Assembly: GCA_002440825.1 (NCBI GenBank) | Contig: DJVH01000076.1 | Location: 20,651 to 43,372 of the forward strand | Source: Bacteriovoracaceae bacterium UBA6261 | Lineage (GTDB): Bacteria > Bdellovibrionota > Bacteriovoracia > Bacteriovoracales > Bacteriovoracaceae | Length of the DNA: 22,722 nt | Direction of reading: 5' to 3' | Shown here: positions 8,211-15,027 of the stretch, in pieces | Layout of the letters: every line of letters starts with the position of its first letter | Numbering within the stretch: position 1 is the stretch's first letter | Notes under the pieces: model-generated | Told to the model about the DNA's origin: nothing | Database searches by the model: none | What the model saw: the letters and a program-made list of their open reading frames with translations, nothing else | Made by a program: the position numbers and the translations under genes

Positions 8211-8816
8211 TTACCAGCCCATGCTCTTCTGTTCTGAGTATTTTGAAAGTTTCGTACGAGTACGGAAAATTTCAGTTCCTTTTTCAATATCTGTGATGCG
8301 GATATTGACTGAGTATTGCTTGATTGTTTTTCCATCGCGAGTTTCCGGTTTCATGTATACGTTTCCGAAAATCATGAGATCAGCCCCTGTCTGCTTCCCT
8401 ACTTTCTTTGCCGTTTTAGGATCAACCATTCCGTCGTTCTGGTAAGTGATTTCTTTCAGGATATGCTCGCGTGCCGCTGCATCGACAAGAGTGAAATTTC
8501 CTTCTTTGGAAATTTCATTCAGAAGCTCATCGTTCAGATCGTTGATCGGAAAATACGCTTCGCTGGTTAAGTTCTGAACTTCGCCAACAAACATTTTCAG
8601 GTTCTTTCCGTTTTCCATCATATAACGGCGAAGGCCTTTGTGTTCGTTCATTTCTTTCATGACATCTCTGATAACTTGTTCAGTATCAGCTTGAAGCCAT
8701 TGATCTGTGATCTTCAGCGCTTTTTCATCAGATGTTTTGTTGTCTACTCTTTCCGCTTTAAATGATCCGCAGCTTGCTATTGTTAAAAGAGCGGCCATCA
8801 TTACTAAATATTTCAT
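8211..8816 (-). CDS. LpoB-like penicillin-binding-protein activator lipoprotein
   Basis: A 201-residue lipoprotein with lipobox IASC, Cys16. The mature part matches the LpoB pattern: an early helical segment (TDQWLQADTEQVIRDVMKE), a core strand (LKMFVGEVQN), an ILKEITYQNDGMVDP segment and a KVGKQTGADLMIFGNVY segment, both of which have direct counterparts in E. coli LpoB. LpoB sits in the outer membrane and stimulates the peptidoglycan synthase PBP1b through the sacculus. The species-specific long Pro-rich linker of E. coli LpoB is absent. The AGGAG site lies just before the ATG. The gene abuts the COG3014-type gene (its stop ends at 8211) and follows the LPP20-like lipoprotein by 15 bases. 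Whether a PBP1b-type target exists cannot be seen here, so the symbol lpoB is not assigned. Confidence 0.8.
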   Translation of the reverse strand: MKYLVMMAALLTIASCGSFKAERVDNKTSDEKALKITDQWLQADTEQVIRDVMKEMNEHKGLRRYMMENGKNLKMFVGEVQNLTSEAYFPINDLNDELLNEISKEGNFTLVDAAAREHILKEITYQNDGMVDPKTAKKVGKQTGADLMIFGNVYMKPETRDGKTIKQYSVNIRITDIEKGTEIFRTRTKLSKYSEQKSMGW

Positions 8817-8831
8817 TTTCTCTCCTAAAAA

Positions 8832-9539
8832 TTAAATTTCGCCTTTTCTTGATTTGATAAAATTGTCTGAAACATTTTGAAGCGCTTTTTTCACATTTTC
8901 TTTTGCTTCAGGATCATCCACTTTTTTCACCACAAAGCTTGCCGCTTCTTCTACTGATTTTTTCAGGCGGTCTGCGTCCATTCTGATAAGAACAGCGCAA
9001 GTGTACGCCTTGAAATCTTCCTTGGCGCCAAGGCTTTTTTTGAATTCTCTTTGCTCCCAGTATGTTTTCACTACGGCCGCTCCATGGATCATCGACTGGA
9101 TTTTTTCGGCCATCGTGTTTTCCATATACTCTTTTAACGGAGCGAGTTTCGGATTGTTCATATCGACTGAAGCATTCCCTTCCTGAGTTGTTCCGAGAGT
9201 CTTTTCAATGAATGTTGTGATTTCAGAAGCGATGTCCGTGCGGACATTGGCCTTTGCGATATCGCAGGCAATTCCTCTTGTGACTTTCGGTTCAGATTCA
9301 TAAGAGAAGAAACGATTTTTATCCGTGTCCTTTTCATTTTGTTTTGCCCACACTTCTGCATCTTCAATCCAGCCTGGACGGAAGTTCGAGCTGGCGTCGC
9401 GCACTTCGTATTCTTTTTTAATTTCAGTGTTCTTTACATCCTCTACTGGTCTCTCAGTCACCACTGCTTTCTTCGAGCTTGAGCAGGCCACTAGTCCTGT
9501 CAACGAGAGAATACATACGCCGGTCAGAATCTTTTTCAT
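8832..9539 (-). CDS. LPP20-like outer-envelope lipoprotein
   Basis: A 235-residue lipoprotein with lipobox LVAC, Cys19, then a polar Ser/Lys/Glu linker. The segment RPGWIED is followed by CDIAKANVRTDIASEITTFIE, which resembles the conserved helix of LPP20-family proteins, where a Trp-containing entry is followed by an Ala-rich 'A..A..dla' helix. A second helix pair includes YWEQREF and the strand YTCAVLIRMDADRL, also usual in this fold. AGGAGA lies upstream of the ATG. It sits between the other LPP20-type gene (18 bases upstream) and the LpoB-like gene, so it is probably co-transcribed. The function of the family is not known beyond envelope localisation; Helicobacter Lpp20 is the named example. 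Family membership is moderate from sequence alone. Confidence 0.68.
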   Translation of the reverse strand: MKKILTGVCILSLTGLVACSSSKKAVVTERPVEDVKNTEIKKEYEVRDASSNFRPGWIEDAEVWAKQNEKDTDKNRFFSYESEPKVTRGIACDIAKANVRTDIASEITTFIEKTLGTTQEGNASVDMNNPKLAPLKEYMENTMAEKIQSMIHGAAVVKTYWEQREFKKSLGAKEDFKAYTCAVLIRMDADRLKKSVEEAASFVVKKVDDPEAKENVKKALQNVSDNFIKSRKGEI

Positions 9540-9557
9540 AAAAAATTTCTCCTGTAA

Positions 9558-10526
9558 TCAGTCTTCCATTTTTAAAGTTGATAATTCATCTAAATGTTCA
9601 ATCAAATAATCTTTGAGTTCGGGAGCAGCTTTCTCAATGGCCTGCTCATTGGTGCGGGCCACTTGTTCAGAAAGAGCAGAAATCTTTCCGAAAGAGGTTT
9701 TCCCTGCATTCTGCAATTCAACTCTTAAATTGACGTTGAGTTTTTTAAAGCCTTCAACTTTAAAATACTGATCCTCAACAAGTATTTCAGAGACGAGCGT
9801 ATATTTTGGTCCCGACTTCAACGGGACGAGAACAATTCGCAAAGGCGAAAGAAGATCGATAAGCGTGTGTGAAAGTTTCGCGGGAAGTTTTTTTCCTTTC
9901 GTCACCATTGAAAGCTTCATCGGTTTCAGACGATTGATTTTTTGCAAAACGGCTTCGCGATTCACTTTCAACACGACTGGAGCGCCGGAAAGCAAACGGT
10001 GGCGATTGATAAGCGCTTCCACGAGAGAAAGATTGTTTAAAATTTTCGGGTAAGAAAATCTGGAATTGAGTTCAAAAGCTTTGGCGTTGATCTGATCCAG
10101 CTCATCAATGCGCTGGCGGATTTCTTTGGCCGCCGTCGCTTTATGAAGTCCCATGACCACATAGTAGCGCCCGTCTTTTTCCTGCTGCTTTTTAATTTCA
10201 AGACCGCTTAAGATTTCGTTCGTTTCTTCGCTGAGAGATTTATTGGTCCATTCACCAACGCTCGCGCCGGATGGAAGACCTTTTTGTTCACTGGTCACAG
10301 AGACCTGCGATCTGGATTCAATTTTTGTTTGAAAAAATTTAGCGACTTCAGTGCGGCCCATGCTTAAAGCTTCATTCAAGCTGGCACCTTCGCCGGCCAC
10401 GCAAAGATCCGTCTGGTCACAGCCATTTACTGTTTTCTCAAAATCAGAAAACCAATCAGGAGCTGTTGCCTGGGCATTCCCTGAAAAAAGGACGGCCGCA
10501 AGCCCTAAACCAAGTAAAAATTTCAT
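9558..10526 (-). CDS. Secreted LPP20-type protein, first gene of the envelope lipoprotein cluster
   Basis: A 322-residue protein with a cleavable signal peptide ending in NAQA (residue 21), so it is probably periplasmic rather than lipidated. The early mature part has APDWF, then a Cys pair (near 35 and 42), then EGASLNEALSMGRTEVAKFF, the LPP20-style helix, and later RYYVVMGLHKATAAKEI, the strand-helix that closes this domain. The C-terminal 170 residues form a second alpha/beta region (KYTLVSEILVEDQYFKVEGF) that I do not recognise. AGGA lies eight bases before the ATG. It starts the run of five minus-strand genes with gaps of 0 to 18 bases, indicating one transcript. The promoter is expected in the 125-base gap shared with the divergent HEARH gene. 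Confidence 0.7.
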   Translation of the reverse strand: MKFLLGLGLAAVLFSGNAQATAPDWFSDFEKTVNGCDQTDLCVAGEGASLNEALSMGRTEVAKFFQTKIESRSQVSVTSEQKGLPSGASVGEWTNKSLSEETNEILSGLEIKKQQEKDGRYYVVMGLHKATAAKEIRQRIDELDQINAKAFELNSRFSYPKILNNLSLVEALINRHRLLSGAPVVLKVNREAVLQKINRLKPMKLSMVTKGKKLPAKLSHTLIDLLSPLRIVLVPLKSGPKYTLVSEILVEDQYFKVEGFKKLNVNLRVELQNAGKTSFGKISALSEQVARTNEQAIEKAAPELKDYLIEHLDELSTLKMED

Positions 10527-10651
10527 ACAGGTAATCCTAGCCCAAGGACGCGGGAGTTTCCAATGTAAAGTTTACCGATATCCCCGCGATTATCCGAGTC
10601 TCACGCTCGGGTATGATATAAAAGTCAGAAGCTTTAACCCCAGAGGATTCG
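10527..10651. promoter_or_regulatory. Divergent promoter region between the envelope cluster and the HEARH protein
   Basis: The 125-base gap separates two divergent genes and should hold both promoters. On the plus strand TATGAT (10612-10617) is a good -10 candidate, though no convincing -35 is placed 16-18 bases upstream. A hairpin, CCGAG (10594-10598) and CTCGG (10606-10610) with a 7-base loop, lies directly before it and could be an operator. On the minus strand TTTACA, read at about 10574-10569, is a possible -35 without a clear partner. Confidence 0.35.
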
Positions 10652-11602
10652 ATGAAAAATGCCGTTCTTTCAACAGTCATTACACTTTCAACAGTTCTTT
10701 CTGCTGCCCAGGCTTCAGACATCATGCTTGCTAAAACGATCAAGCCTGAACTGAGACAGAAAATAGAAAGAGATTTAAATGTCATCGAAAACTTCAAGTT
10801 TACCGGTAAGGCCAATCCTGCCACATTAAAGACGATGAATCTTTTTACGTTGAATGCAGCTTCGGCCACTGACTGGCTCAACCAACGTGTGAATTATATC
10901 ATTTCCGAGAATGCTCTTTCGGTTTTTAATTTACTGGTGAAAAGAGTGATTTTTGTTGAGAGAAAAGACGTTGATTTCCCTAATGCCGACGTCATTCCTT
11001 ACTCAATGGATAAAGAGATTCAAAAAAATTTCGTTGAGATCCAGGACGGCATGAATGCTGAAGAAGGATTCACTGTTATGTCCAATATCGGTTCTGCTCT
11101 TTACCTGGGTGGAAAAAATGAAAGACAAGTTTACGGTATGAAAGTTTCAAGAGGTTTTCTGCGCAAATCAGAAAGAGTCGCAGTCACCTCTCCCCGAGCT
11201 GGTATCATTCAGATCGGCGAAGGTTTGTTTGCTCCTGAACTGACGGTGAATAGAGAAAATGAAGGCGCTCTTGCAAACAGCATCTTCAGACTTGGAACCT
11301 TTTTCCATGAAGCGAGACACAGTGACGGGAATGGAAGATCACTCGGTTTCATGCATACAATCTGTCCTGCCGGTCACGATTACGAAGGGCAGCCAGCGTG
11401 TGATGAAAACTTAAACGGCCCTTATACTGTCGGCGCCTTAATGATGGCGGAAATGGCAAAGACTTGCGACGATCAGACTTGCTCTGAAAAAGACAAACAG
11501 ACACTAAAGCTTCTGGTCCTAGATTCGGCCAACAGAATCCTTCCCACAACTCACAAAGGTGAGAAATCAGTTGAGTGGGATGCAAGACCAGAAAGCCTTT
11601 AA
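10652..11602 (+). CDS. Secreted protein with HEARH (HExxH) motif, putative zinc metallopeptidase
   Basis: A 316-residue protein with a signal peptide ending AAQA (residue 21). Residues 217-223 read FFHEARH, an HExxH zincin pattern placed at the end of a hydrophobic helix, as expected for a metallopeptidase active site. It is followed by SDGNGRSLGF, a GHDYEG segment (241-246) and NGPYTVGAL (255-263), which may supply further ligands or substrate contacts. Cys238, Cys250, Cys272 and Cys277 lie after the motif and could form disulfides in the periplasm. I do not recognise the family by name. The ATG has AGAGGA upstream. It is divergent from the envelope cluster, monocistronic and ended by a clear terminator. 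The peptidase role is inference from the motif, and the rest of the protein gives no independent support. Confidence 0.72.
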   Translation: MKNAVLSTVITLSTVLSAAQASDIMLAKTIKPELRQKIERDLNVIENFKFTGKANPATLKTMNLFTLNAASATDWLNQRVNYIISENALSVFNLLVKRVIFVERKDVDFPNADVIPYSMDKEIQKNFVEIQDGMNAEEGFTVMSNIGSALYLGGKNERQVYGMKVSRGFLRKSERVAVTSPRAGIIQIGEGLFAPELTVNRENEGALANSIFRLGTFFHEARHSDGNGRSLGFMHTICPAGHDYEGQPACDENLNGPYTVGALMMAEMAKTCDDQTCSEKDKQTLKLLVLDSANRILPTTHKGEKSVEWDARPESL

Positions 11603-11629
11603 GAGCTTACTAAATCCTGAAAATCAAAC

Positions 11630-11662
11630 GGCCTGGAAGTATTTCCGGGCCTTTTTATTTTT
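11630..11662 (+). terminator. Rho-independent terminator after the HEARH gene
   Basis: GGCCTGGAA (11630-11638) pairs with TTCCGGGCC (11643-11651) across a 4-base loop with one G-T pair. It is followed by TTTTTATTTTT (11652-11662). It lies 27 bases after the stop of the HEARH gene. Confidence 0.88.
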
Positions 11663-11738
11663 AACCGATCTTTTTGCTAAAGATTACCAAAAAGCGCGCC
11701 GATAAAATCATAGGCTCACTCAATTAAGGGATGAAAAT

Positions 11739-12299
11739 ATGAAACTGTTTTTATGCGCAACCATTCTTTTTTCTTCAACGTTCTCAACTCTGATGGCGAA
11801 AGATCTCGCTCCATTTGAAGACAGCTATATCAAAAAAATGAATGAAGATTACAAAGAGAATGCTTTTAATGAGCAGATGAAGGTGTCGTATCTGACAAAG
11901 CTTCTGGAGCACCAGCAAAAGTCTTATGAAGACAAGATTACCTTTCTTGAAACGGAATTGAGAAAAACGAAAGACCGTCTGATTGAAAAATCTCTTGCTC
12001 AGGAAAAAATAGAAGACGCCATGAAAGAACGCTACGGCGAAGAAATGATGTCGCTCAAAAAAGAACTCGCCTATAAAACGAAAACAATGCTTGAGTACCA
12101 GAGACAAATTGAAAAACTAAAGCCTGATGAAGATATGAAGAAGCTTATTAAGCTTAATACAGAGCTTGCTGCTGAACTTAGAAAGTCTGAAGATCAGATT
12201 GCCTTCATACAGTTAAAGCAGGTGGAAATGGCCCGTGGCCAGGAACATAAAGAGGCCACAGGCGGCCGCGTTCCTGCATCTGTCCCTTCTGAAAAATAA
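11739..12299 (+). CDS. Secreted coiled-coil protein of unknown function
   Basis: A 186-residue protein. Residues 1-20 form a signal peptide ending TLMA, predicted to be cut before KDLAPF. Almost the whole mature chain from about 45 to 165 is a charged Lys/Glu-rich helix with heptad-like Leu/Met/Ile spacing (for example TFLETELRKTKDRLIEK and LNTELAAELRKSEDQI), so a long parallel coiled coil is expected. The tail is short, Gly/Pro/Ser-containing and probably disordered. No enzymatic motif is visible. An AAGGGA element lies upstream of the ATG. It stands alone between two strong terminators, which implies its own promoter in the 76 bases after the upstream terminator. A periplasmic spacer or scaffold role is possible but unsupported. 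Confidence 0.75.
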   Translation: MKLFLCATILFSSTFSTLMAKDLAPFEDSYIKKMNEDYKENAFNEQMKVSYLTKLLEHQQKSYEDKITFLETELRKTKDRLIEKSLAQEKIEDAMKERYGEEMMSLKKELAYKTKTMLEYQRQIEKLKPDEDMKKLIKLNTELAAELRKSEDQIAFIQLKQVEMARGQEHKEATGGRVPASVPSEK

Positions 12300-12315
12300 A
12301 CTAGCTGAAACTACG

Positions 12316-12356
12316 AAGGCAAGAGACCGTTAAAAAGTCTCTTGCCTTTTTTTTTT
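12316..12356 (+). terminator. Rho-independent terminator after the secreted coiled-coil gene
   Basis: A perfect 12-base stem, AAGGCAAGAGAC (12316-12327) and GTCTCTTGCCTT (12337-12348), has a 9-base loop and a run of ten T ending at 12356. It is one of the strongest terminators in the window. Confidence 0.95.
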
Positions 12357-12500
12357 GCCACTTTTCCCCCTTTTTCAAAACCAATAAAAATCCCGTAAAA
12401 TCCCGCCTAACTTCCCAGAAATTTTCAGTATTGGCTTTTTCCGCAATCGCCTGTTGAGCCCATCCGCCTTTTCTTTAAAATAGACTCAAATCAACTGAGG

Positions 12501-12534
12501 TTTTGTCAGTAGCACGTCAGCCGTTGAGACAAAA
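12501..12534. promoter_or_regulatory. Inverted repeat upstream of the membrane coiled-coil gene, possible operator
   Basis: TTTTGTC (12501-12507) and GACAAAA (12528-12534) form a perfect 7-base inverted repeat with 20 bases between the arms, about 30 bases before the ATG at 12564. The remainder of the gap from 12357 to 12563 shows no reading frame or clear promoter hexamers. The repeat could be an operator or chance. Confidence 0.25.
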
Positions 12535-12563
12535 TCACTCATTAACCAAAAAGAAAAAATCAT

Positions 12564-13334
12564 ATGAGAACACTCTCCATTATGGCCTTTGCCAGCTTTC
12601 TGGTTCTATGGGGCGTTTACACTTTCCTGCGAAACGATGCTGAACAAATCGCGCAGGAAGAAGTGACGCTTCCAACATCTTCTGCACAAAAAATGAAAGT
12701 TGCAGTGGATGAAAAAGACACTCTTTTAACTCCGAAGAAACGTCGCGAGCTCGACAAAATCGGAAGCGTTATCAATGAAGACAACGCGGAACTCGACAGC
12801 GATACAAAAAAGCAGATTCAGGTCGCGAAAAAAGTTTACGACAACAAGGAAAGTCTTAAAGAAAAACAAGCGTTGCTTGAGCAATCTTTCAATGACCGCA
12901 ACAGTTCAATCAAAGACACAAAACGTCTTCAGGATGAAATTGTTGAACTGAAAAACAAAATGAAAGTTGAAGTCTCGAATACAGAAAAGTGGGATCCTAA
13001 ATTCGTTTATTACCTGATGATGCAGGAAAATTACACTTACGCTGAAATCAACATGATTAAAAATCTTTCTGAAAATGGATTGAATCCTGAAGAGATCAAT
13101 TACATTACTGAACTGATTAAAGAAGATGCTTTTAAAGAAAGAATTCAGGCTTACAAGTCCGGTAACGATACAGGCAGAACAATTGCTTCAGTAAAGAATA
13201 AGAAACCAAAAGAAAAAGATGACTTTATCGATGACCCGACTATCGGCCAGGCCAGCATGGAATCTAAACTGATCGAAATGAATTACAACGAACAGGAAAA
13301 AGAGGAAATGGTTTATGGGGCCAGCCAGCAATAA
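12564..13334 (+). CDS. Membrane-anchored coiled-coil protein of unknown function
   Basis: A 256-residue protein with one N-terminal membrane segment (about residues 4-22, LSIMAFASFLVLWGVYTFL) not followed by a good cleavage site, so it is probably a signal anchor with the bulk in the periplasm. Residues about 55-140 are highly charged and helical (KKVYDNKESLKEKQALLEQ, LQDEIVELKNKM), consistent with a coiled coil. Residues 145-200 (KFVYYLMMQENYTYAEINMI) look like a small helical domain. The C-terminal part is Lys/Asp-rich and ends with a helix containing KLIEMNYNEQEKEEM. No known domain is recognised. The ribosome site is weak. The following HAMP-like gene starts 49 bases after the stop and is probably in the same transcript. 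Confidence 0.7.
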   Translation: MRTLSIMAFASFLVLWGVYTFLRNDAEQIAQEEVTLPTSSAQKMKVAVDEKDTLLTPKKRRELDKIGSVINEDNAELDSDTKKQIQVAKKVYDNKESLKEKQALLEQSFNDRNSSIKDTKRLQDEIVELKNKMKVEVSNTEKWDPKFVYYLMMQENYTYAEINMIKNLSENGLNPEEINYITELIKEDAFKERIQAYKSGNDTGRTIASVKNKKPKEKDDFIDDPTIGQASMESKLIEMNYNEQEKEEMVYGASQQ

Positions 13335-13374
13335 ACATTGGAACAAAAATATCAACGATAGAAATAATAATTAC

Positions 13375-13380
13375 GAGGGA
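13375..13380 (+). promoter_or_regulatory. Ribosome binding site fixing the start of the HAMP-like gene
   Basis: GAGGGA ends three bases before the ATG at 13384 (GAGG is five bases away). The longer in-frame ATG at 13315 lies inside the previous gene, has no such site, and would add a polar Asn/Lys-rich stretch with no family look. Confidence 0.7.
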
Positions 13381-13383
13381 CCT

Positions 13384-13896
13384 ATGTCACAAATTAAAAA
13401 AAGAGCACCGATAGTAAGTTTACTTTTAAGAGAGAAAAAGTTTTTGATCAACACGGATTTTCAGGTGCAGTTCATCGCTTCCCTGCTCCTCATCTCAATC
13501 GTTTCAATGTCGATCATCTATCTGGCCAATGATTACTTTTTTCATTCTTATATGACGAAAGGACAGGCCCTTCACCTTCCTCCTGACCATCCGTTTTTCC
13601 TGATGATTCACGAGCAAAAAAGATTTATGACAAAAGTTTTCGTGGGTGTGGCCGCAAGTATCTCAGGTGTGGCGATTCTCTGGGGACTTTTCTACTCACA
13701 CAAAATTGCAGGACCTTTGTACAGATTACAAAGATATTTCACGGAAGCAGCTGCCGGCAGTCAGCCGCTTAACAAAATCTACTTCCGTGATGACGACTTT
13801 TTCCAGGAAGTGCCAGCTTCAATCAACTTGTACATTGACAGCGTAAAAGACGAACAGCTGCAAGAAACAGAACAAGAAGATCAAAAAGTCGCTTAA
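13384..13896 (+). CDS. Two-TM membrane protein with HAMP-like C-terminal segment and no output domain
   Basis: A 170-residue protein starting at the ATG preceded by GAGGGA. TM1 spans about 28-48 and TM2 about 84-104, with a short periplasmic loop (about 49-80) between. Directly after TM2 comes HKIAGPLYRLQRYF with the Gly-Pro that typically opens a HAMP domain, an Ala/Gly-rich turn and then a second helix beginning FRDDDFF, like the 'R.DE.g.L' start of HAMP helix 2. The protein ends about 20 residues later in a Gln/Glu-rich tail, so no kinase, cyclase or methyl-accepting domain follows. It resembles the front half of a chemoreceptor or sensor kinase. It may pair with a separate partner, for instance one of the receiver proteins (inference). 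It is convergent with the HIT gene, 12 bases apart. Confidence 0.75.
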   Translation: MSQIKKRAPIVSLLLREKKFLINTDFQVQFIASLLLISIVSMSIIYLANDYFFHSYMTKGQALHLPPDHPFFLMIHEQKRFMTKVFVGVAASISGVAILWGLFYSHKIAGPLYRLQRYFTEAAAGSQPLNKIYFRDDDFFQEVPASINLYIDSVKDEQLQETEQEDQKVA

Positions 13897-13908
13897 GTCA
13901 GTGGGAAA

Positions 13909-14316
13909 TTACTCGACGAAATCTTGAAAGTTCGACCTGATGTTTTCCAGCTCGACTTCTTCAAAAATCTGAGAGGGCGTCGTTCCCCACAAAGCCTGGG
14001 GCCACGCCCGATCATTTTCATAACGGGCAATAACATGAATGTGAAGTTGTCTGACCATGTTCCCCAGCGCTCCGACATTCAGCTTTGACGGCTTGTAAAA
14101 GTTCTTCAGAAAATCAGACACCATCGTAATTTCTTCCATTAAAATACACTGCTCTTCATGAGTCAGATCCATCAGTTCAGTGGCATGCATTTTTTTAGGA
14201 ATCAGAACGAACCAGGGATTTTCCTTGTCGTTTTTTATGTAGACCTTTGAGAGTTCAAGATCAGTGATAAAATAAGAGTTTTTTTCAAGTTCCGGGTCAA
14301 CTGTAAAGTTTTTCAT
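13909..14316 (-). CDS. HIT-family nucleotide hydrolase/transferase-like protein
   Basis: A protein of 135 residues when started at the ATG at 14316, preceded by AGGA five bases away and giving the usual family opening MKNFTVDPELE. ATGs at 14322 and 14331 in the same frame are alternatives. It has the HIT fold pattern ENPWFVLIPKK in the middle and the active-site segment QLHIHVIAR followed by YENDRAWPQALWG, typical of the short HIT group. In this group the first His of the HxHxH triad is Gln, with the two following His (97 and 99 counted from 14331) kept. HIT proteins hydrolyse or transfer nucleoside phosphates such as diadenosine polyphosphates; the substrate here is unknown. It follows pdxH closely in what looks like one transcript. 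Confidence 0.87.
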   Translation of the reverse strand: MKNFTVDPELEKNSYFITDLELSKVYIKNDKENPWFVLIPKKMHATELMDLTHEEQCILMEEITMVSDFLKNFYKPSKLNVGALGNMVRQLHIHVIARYENDRAWPQALWGTTPSQIFEEVELENIRSNFQDFVE

Positions 14317-14340
14317 GAGCATCCTGCGCATTCCTTTTTA

Positions 14341-14943
14341 CTAGGGTTGAAGTCTCGTGACTTCCCATTTGTTATTTTTTAATTGATAGAGAAAACGATC
14401 ATTGATTCGATTGGCACCGTAGAGGAAAAATTCAAATTCATACGGTTTGACCAGGTAACCGCCCCAGTGCTCAGGGCAAGGAACCGGTTTTCCTTCGAAA
14501 GCATTTTTAGTCTGCTCAAACTTATCCATCAAAGCTTGCTTGTCAGCGATGGCTGAACTTTGAGTAGAAATATAAGAAGCAATCTGGCTGTCGCGGTCGC
14601 GTGAATGAAAATATTTTTCTGAATCGGAGTGAGACATTTTAGAAACTTTTCCCTGAACCCTCACCTGTCTTCCTGAAACGTGCCAGTAAAAATTCAGACA
14701 CACTTCCGGATTGTGATCGAGGTCTTTGGATTTGTGGCTGAGGTAATTGGTGTAAAACGTCAGGCAGTCATTCTGCAGTCCTTTGTACAGCAGAACCCGC
14801 GCCATGGGACGATGATGTTCGTGATCATAAGTAGCGACTGACATCGCAGGGGCATTCTGCTCGACAAGAGAAGCGGCATCGAACCATTCTTTAAAACTTG
14901 TTAAAGGATCATTTCCGAGAGAATAGTTGAGTAAATCATCCAT
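14341..14943 (-). CDS. pdxH: Pyridoxamine/pyridoxine 5'-phosphate oxidase
   Basis: A 200-residue protein that aligns along its length with E. coli PdxH. Landmarks are RPMARVLLYKG (45-55), FYTNYLSHKSKDL (63-75, FMN binding), NFYWHVSGRQVRVQGKV (84-100), the YFHSRDRDSQIASY segment (111-124), WGGYLVKP (160-167), NRINDRFLY (178-186) and the closing W...TRLQP. The enzyme uses FMN and oxygen to make pyridoxal 5'-phosphate in the cytoplasm, from both salvage and de novo routes. The start is the only ATG consistent with the family. The stop lies a few bases before the HIT gene, so the two are likely co-transcribed. It is divergent from the HD-GYP protein gene, 84 bases away. Confidence 0.95.
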   Translation of the reverse strand: MDDLLNYSLGNDPLTSFKEWFDAASLVEQNAPAMSVATYDHEHHRPMARVLLYKGLQNDCLTFYTNYLSHKSKDLDHNPEVCLNFYWHVSGRQVRVQGKVSKMSHSDSEKYFHSRDRDSQIASYISTQSSAIADKQALMDKFEQTKNAFEGKPVPCPEHWGGYLVKPYEFEFFLYGANRINDRFLYQLKNNKWEVTRLQP

Positions 14944-15027
14944 ATTTTTTCCAGCATTCTATAGGTTTAATTCAGTTTACTATAAATCCTTTCTGGCTAA
15001 CCTTGAAGTATAAAGTGAAGAAGGATT

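Noticed and set aside
10594..10610. Hairpin as a transcription terminator
   Set aside because: There is no T-run on either strand and it lies between two divergent starts.
12385..12405. Direct repeat AAAATCCCG spaced 10 bases upstream of the membrane coiled-coil gene
   Set aside because: Short, low-complexity and about 160 bases from the gene; likely chance.
13315..13383. Upstream start for the HAMP-like gene
   Set aside because: It overlaps the previous gene, has no ribosome site, and adds an Asn/Lys-rich tail; the ATG at 13384 has GAGGGA before it.
13909..14316. Loss of the first triad His in the HIT protein as a sign of inactivation
   Set aside because: QLHxHV is the normal pattern of this HIT subgroup, with the catalytic and second His retained.
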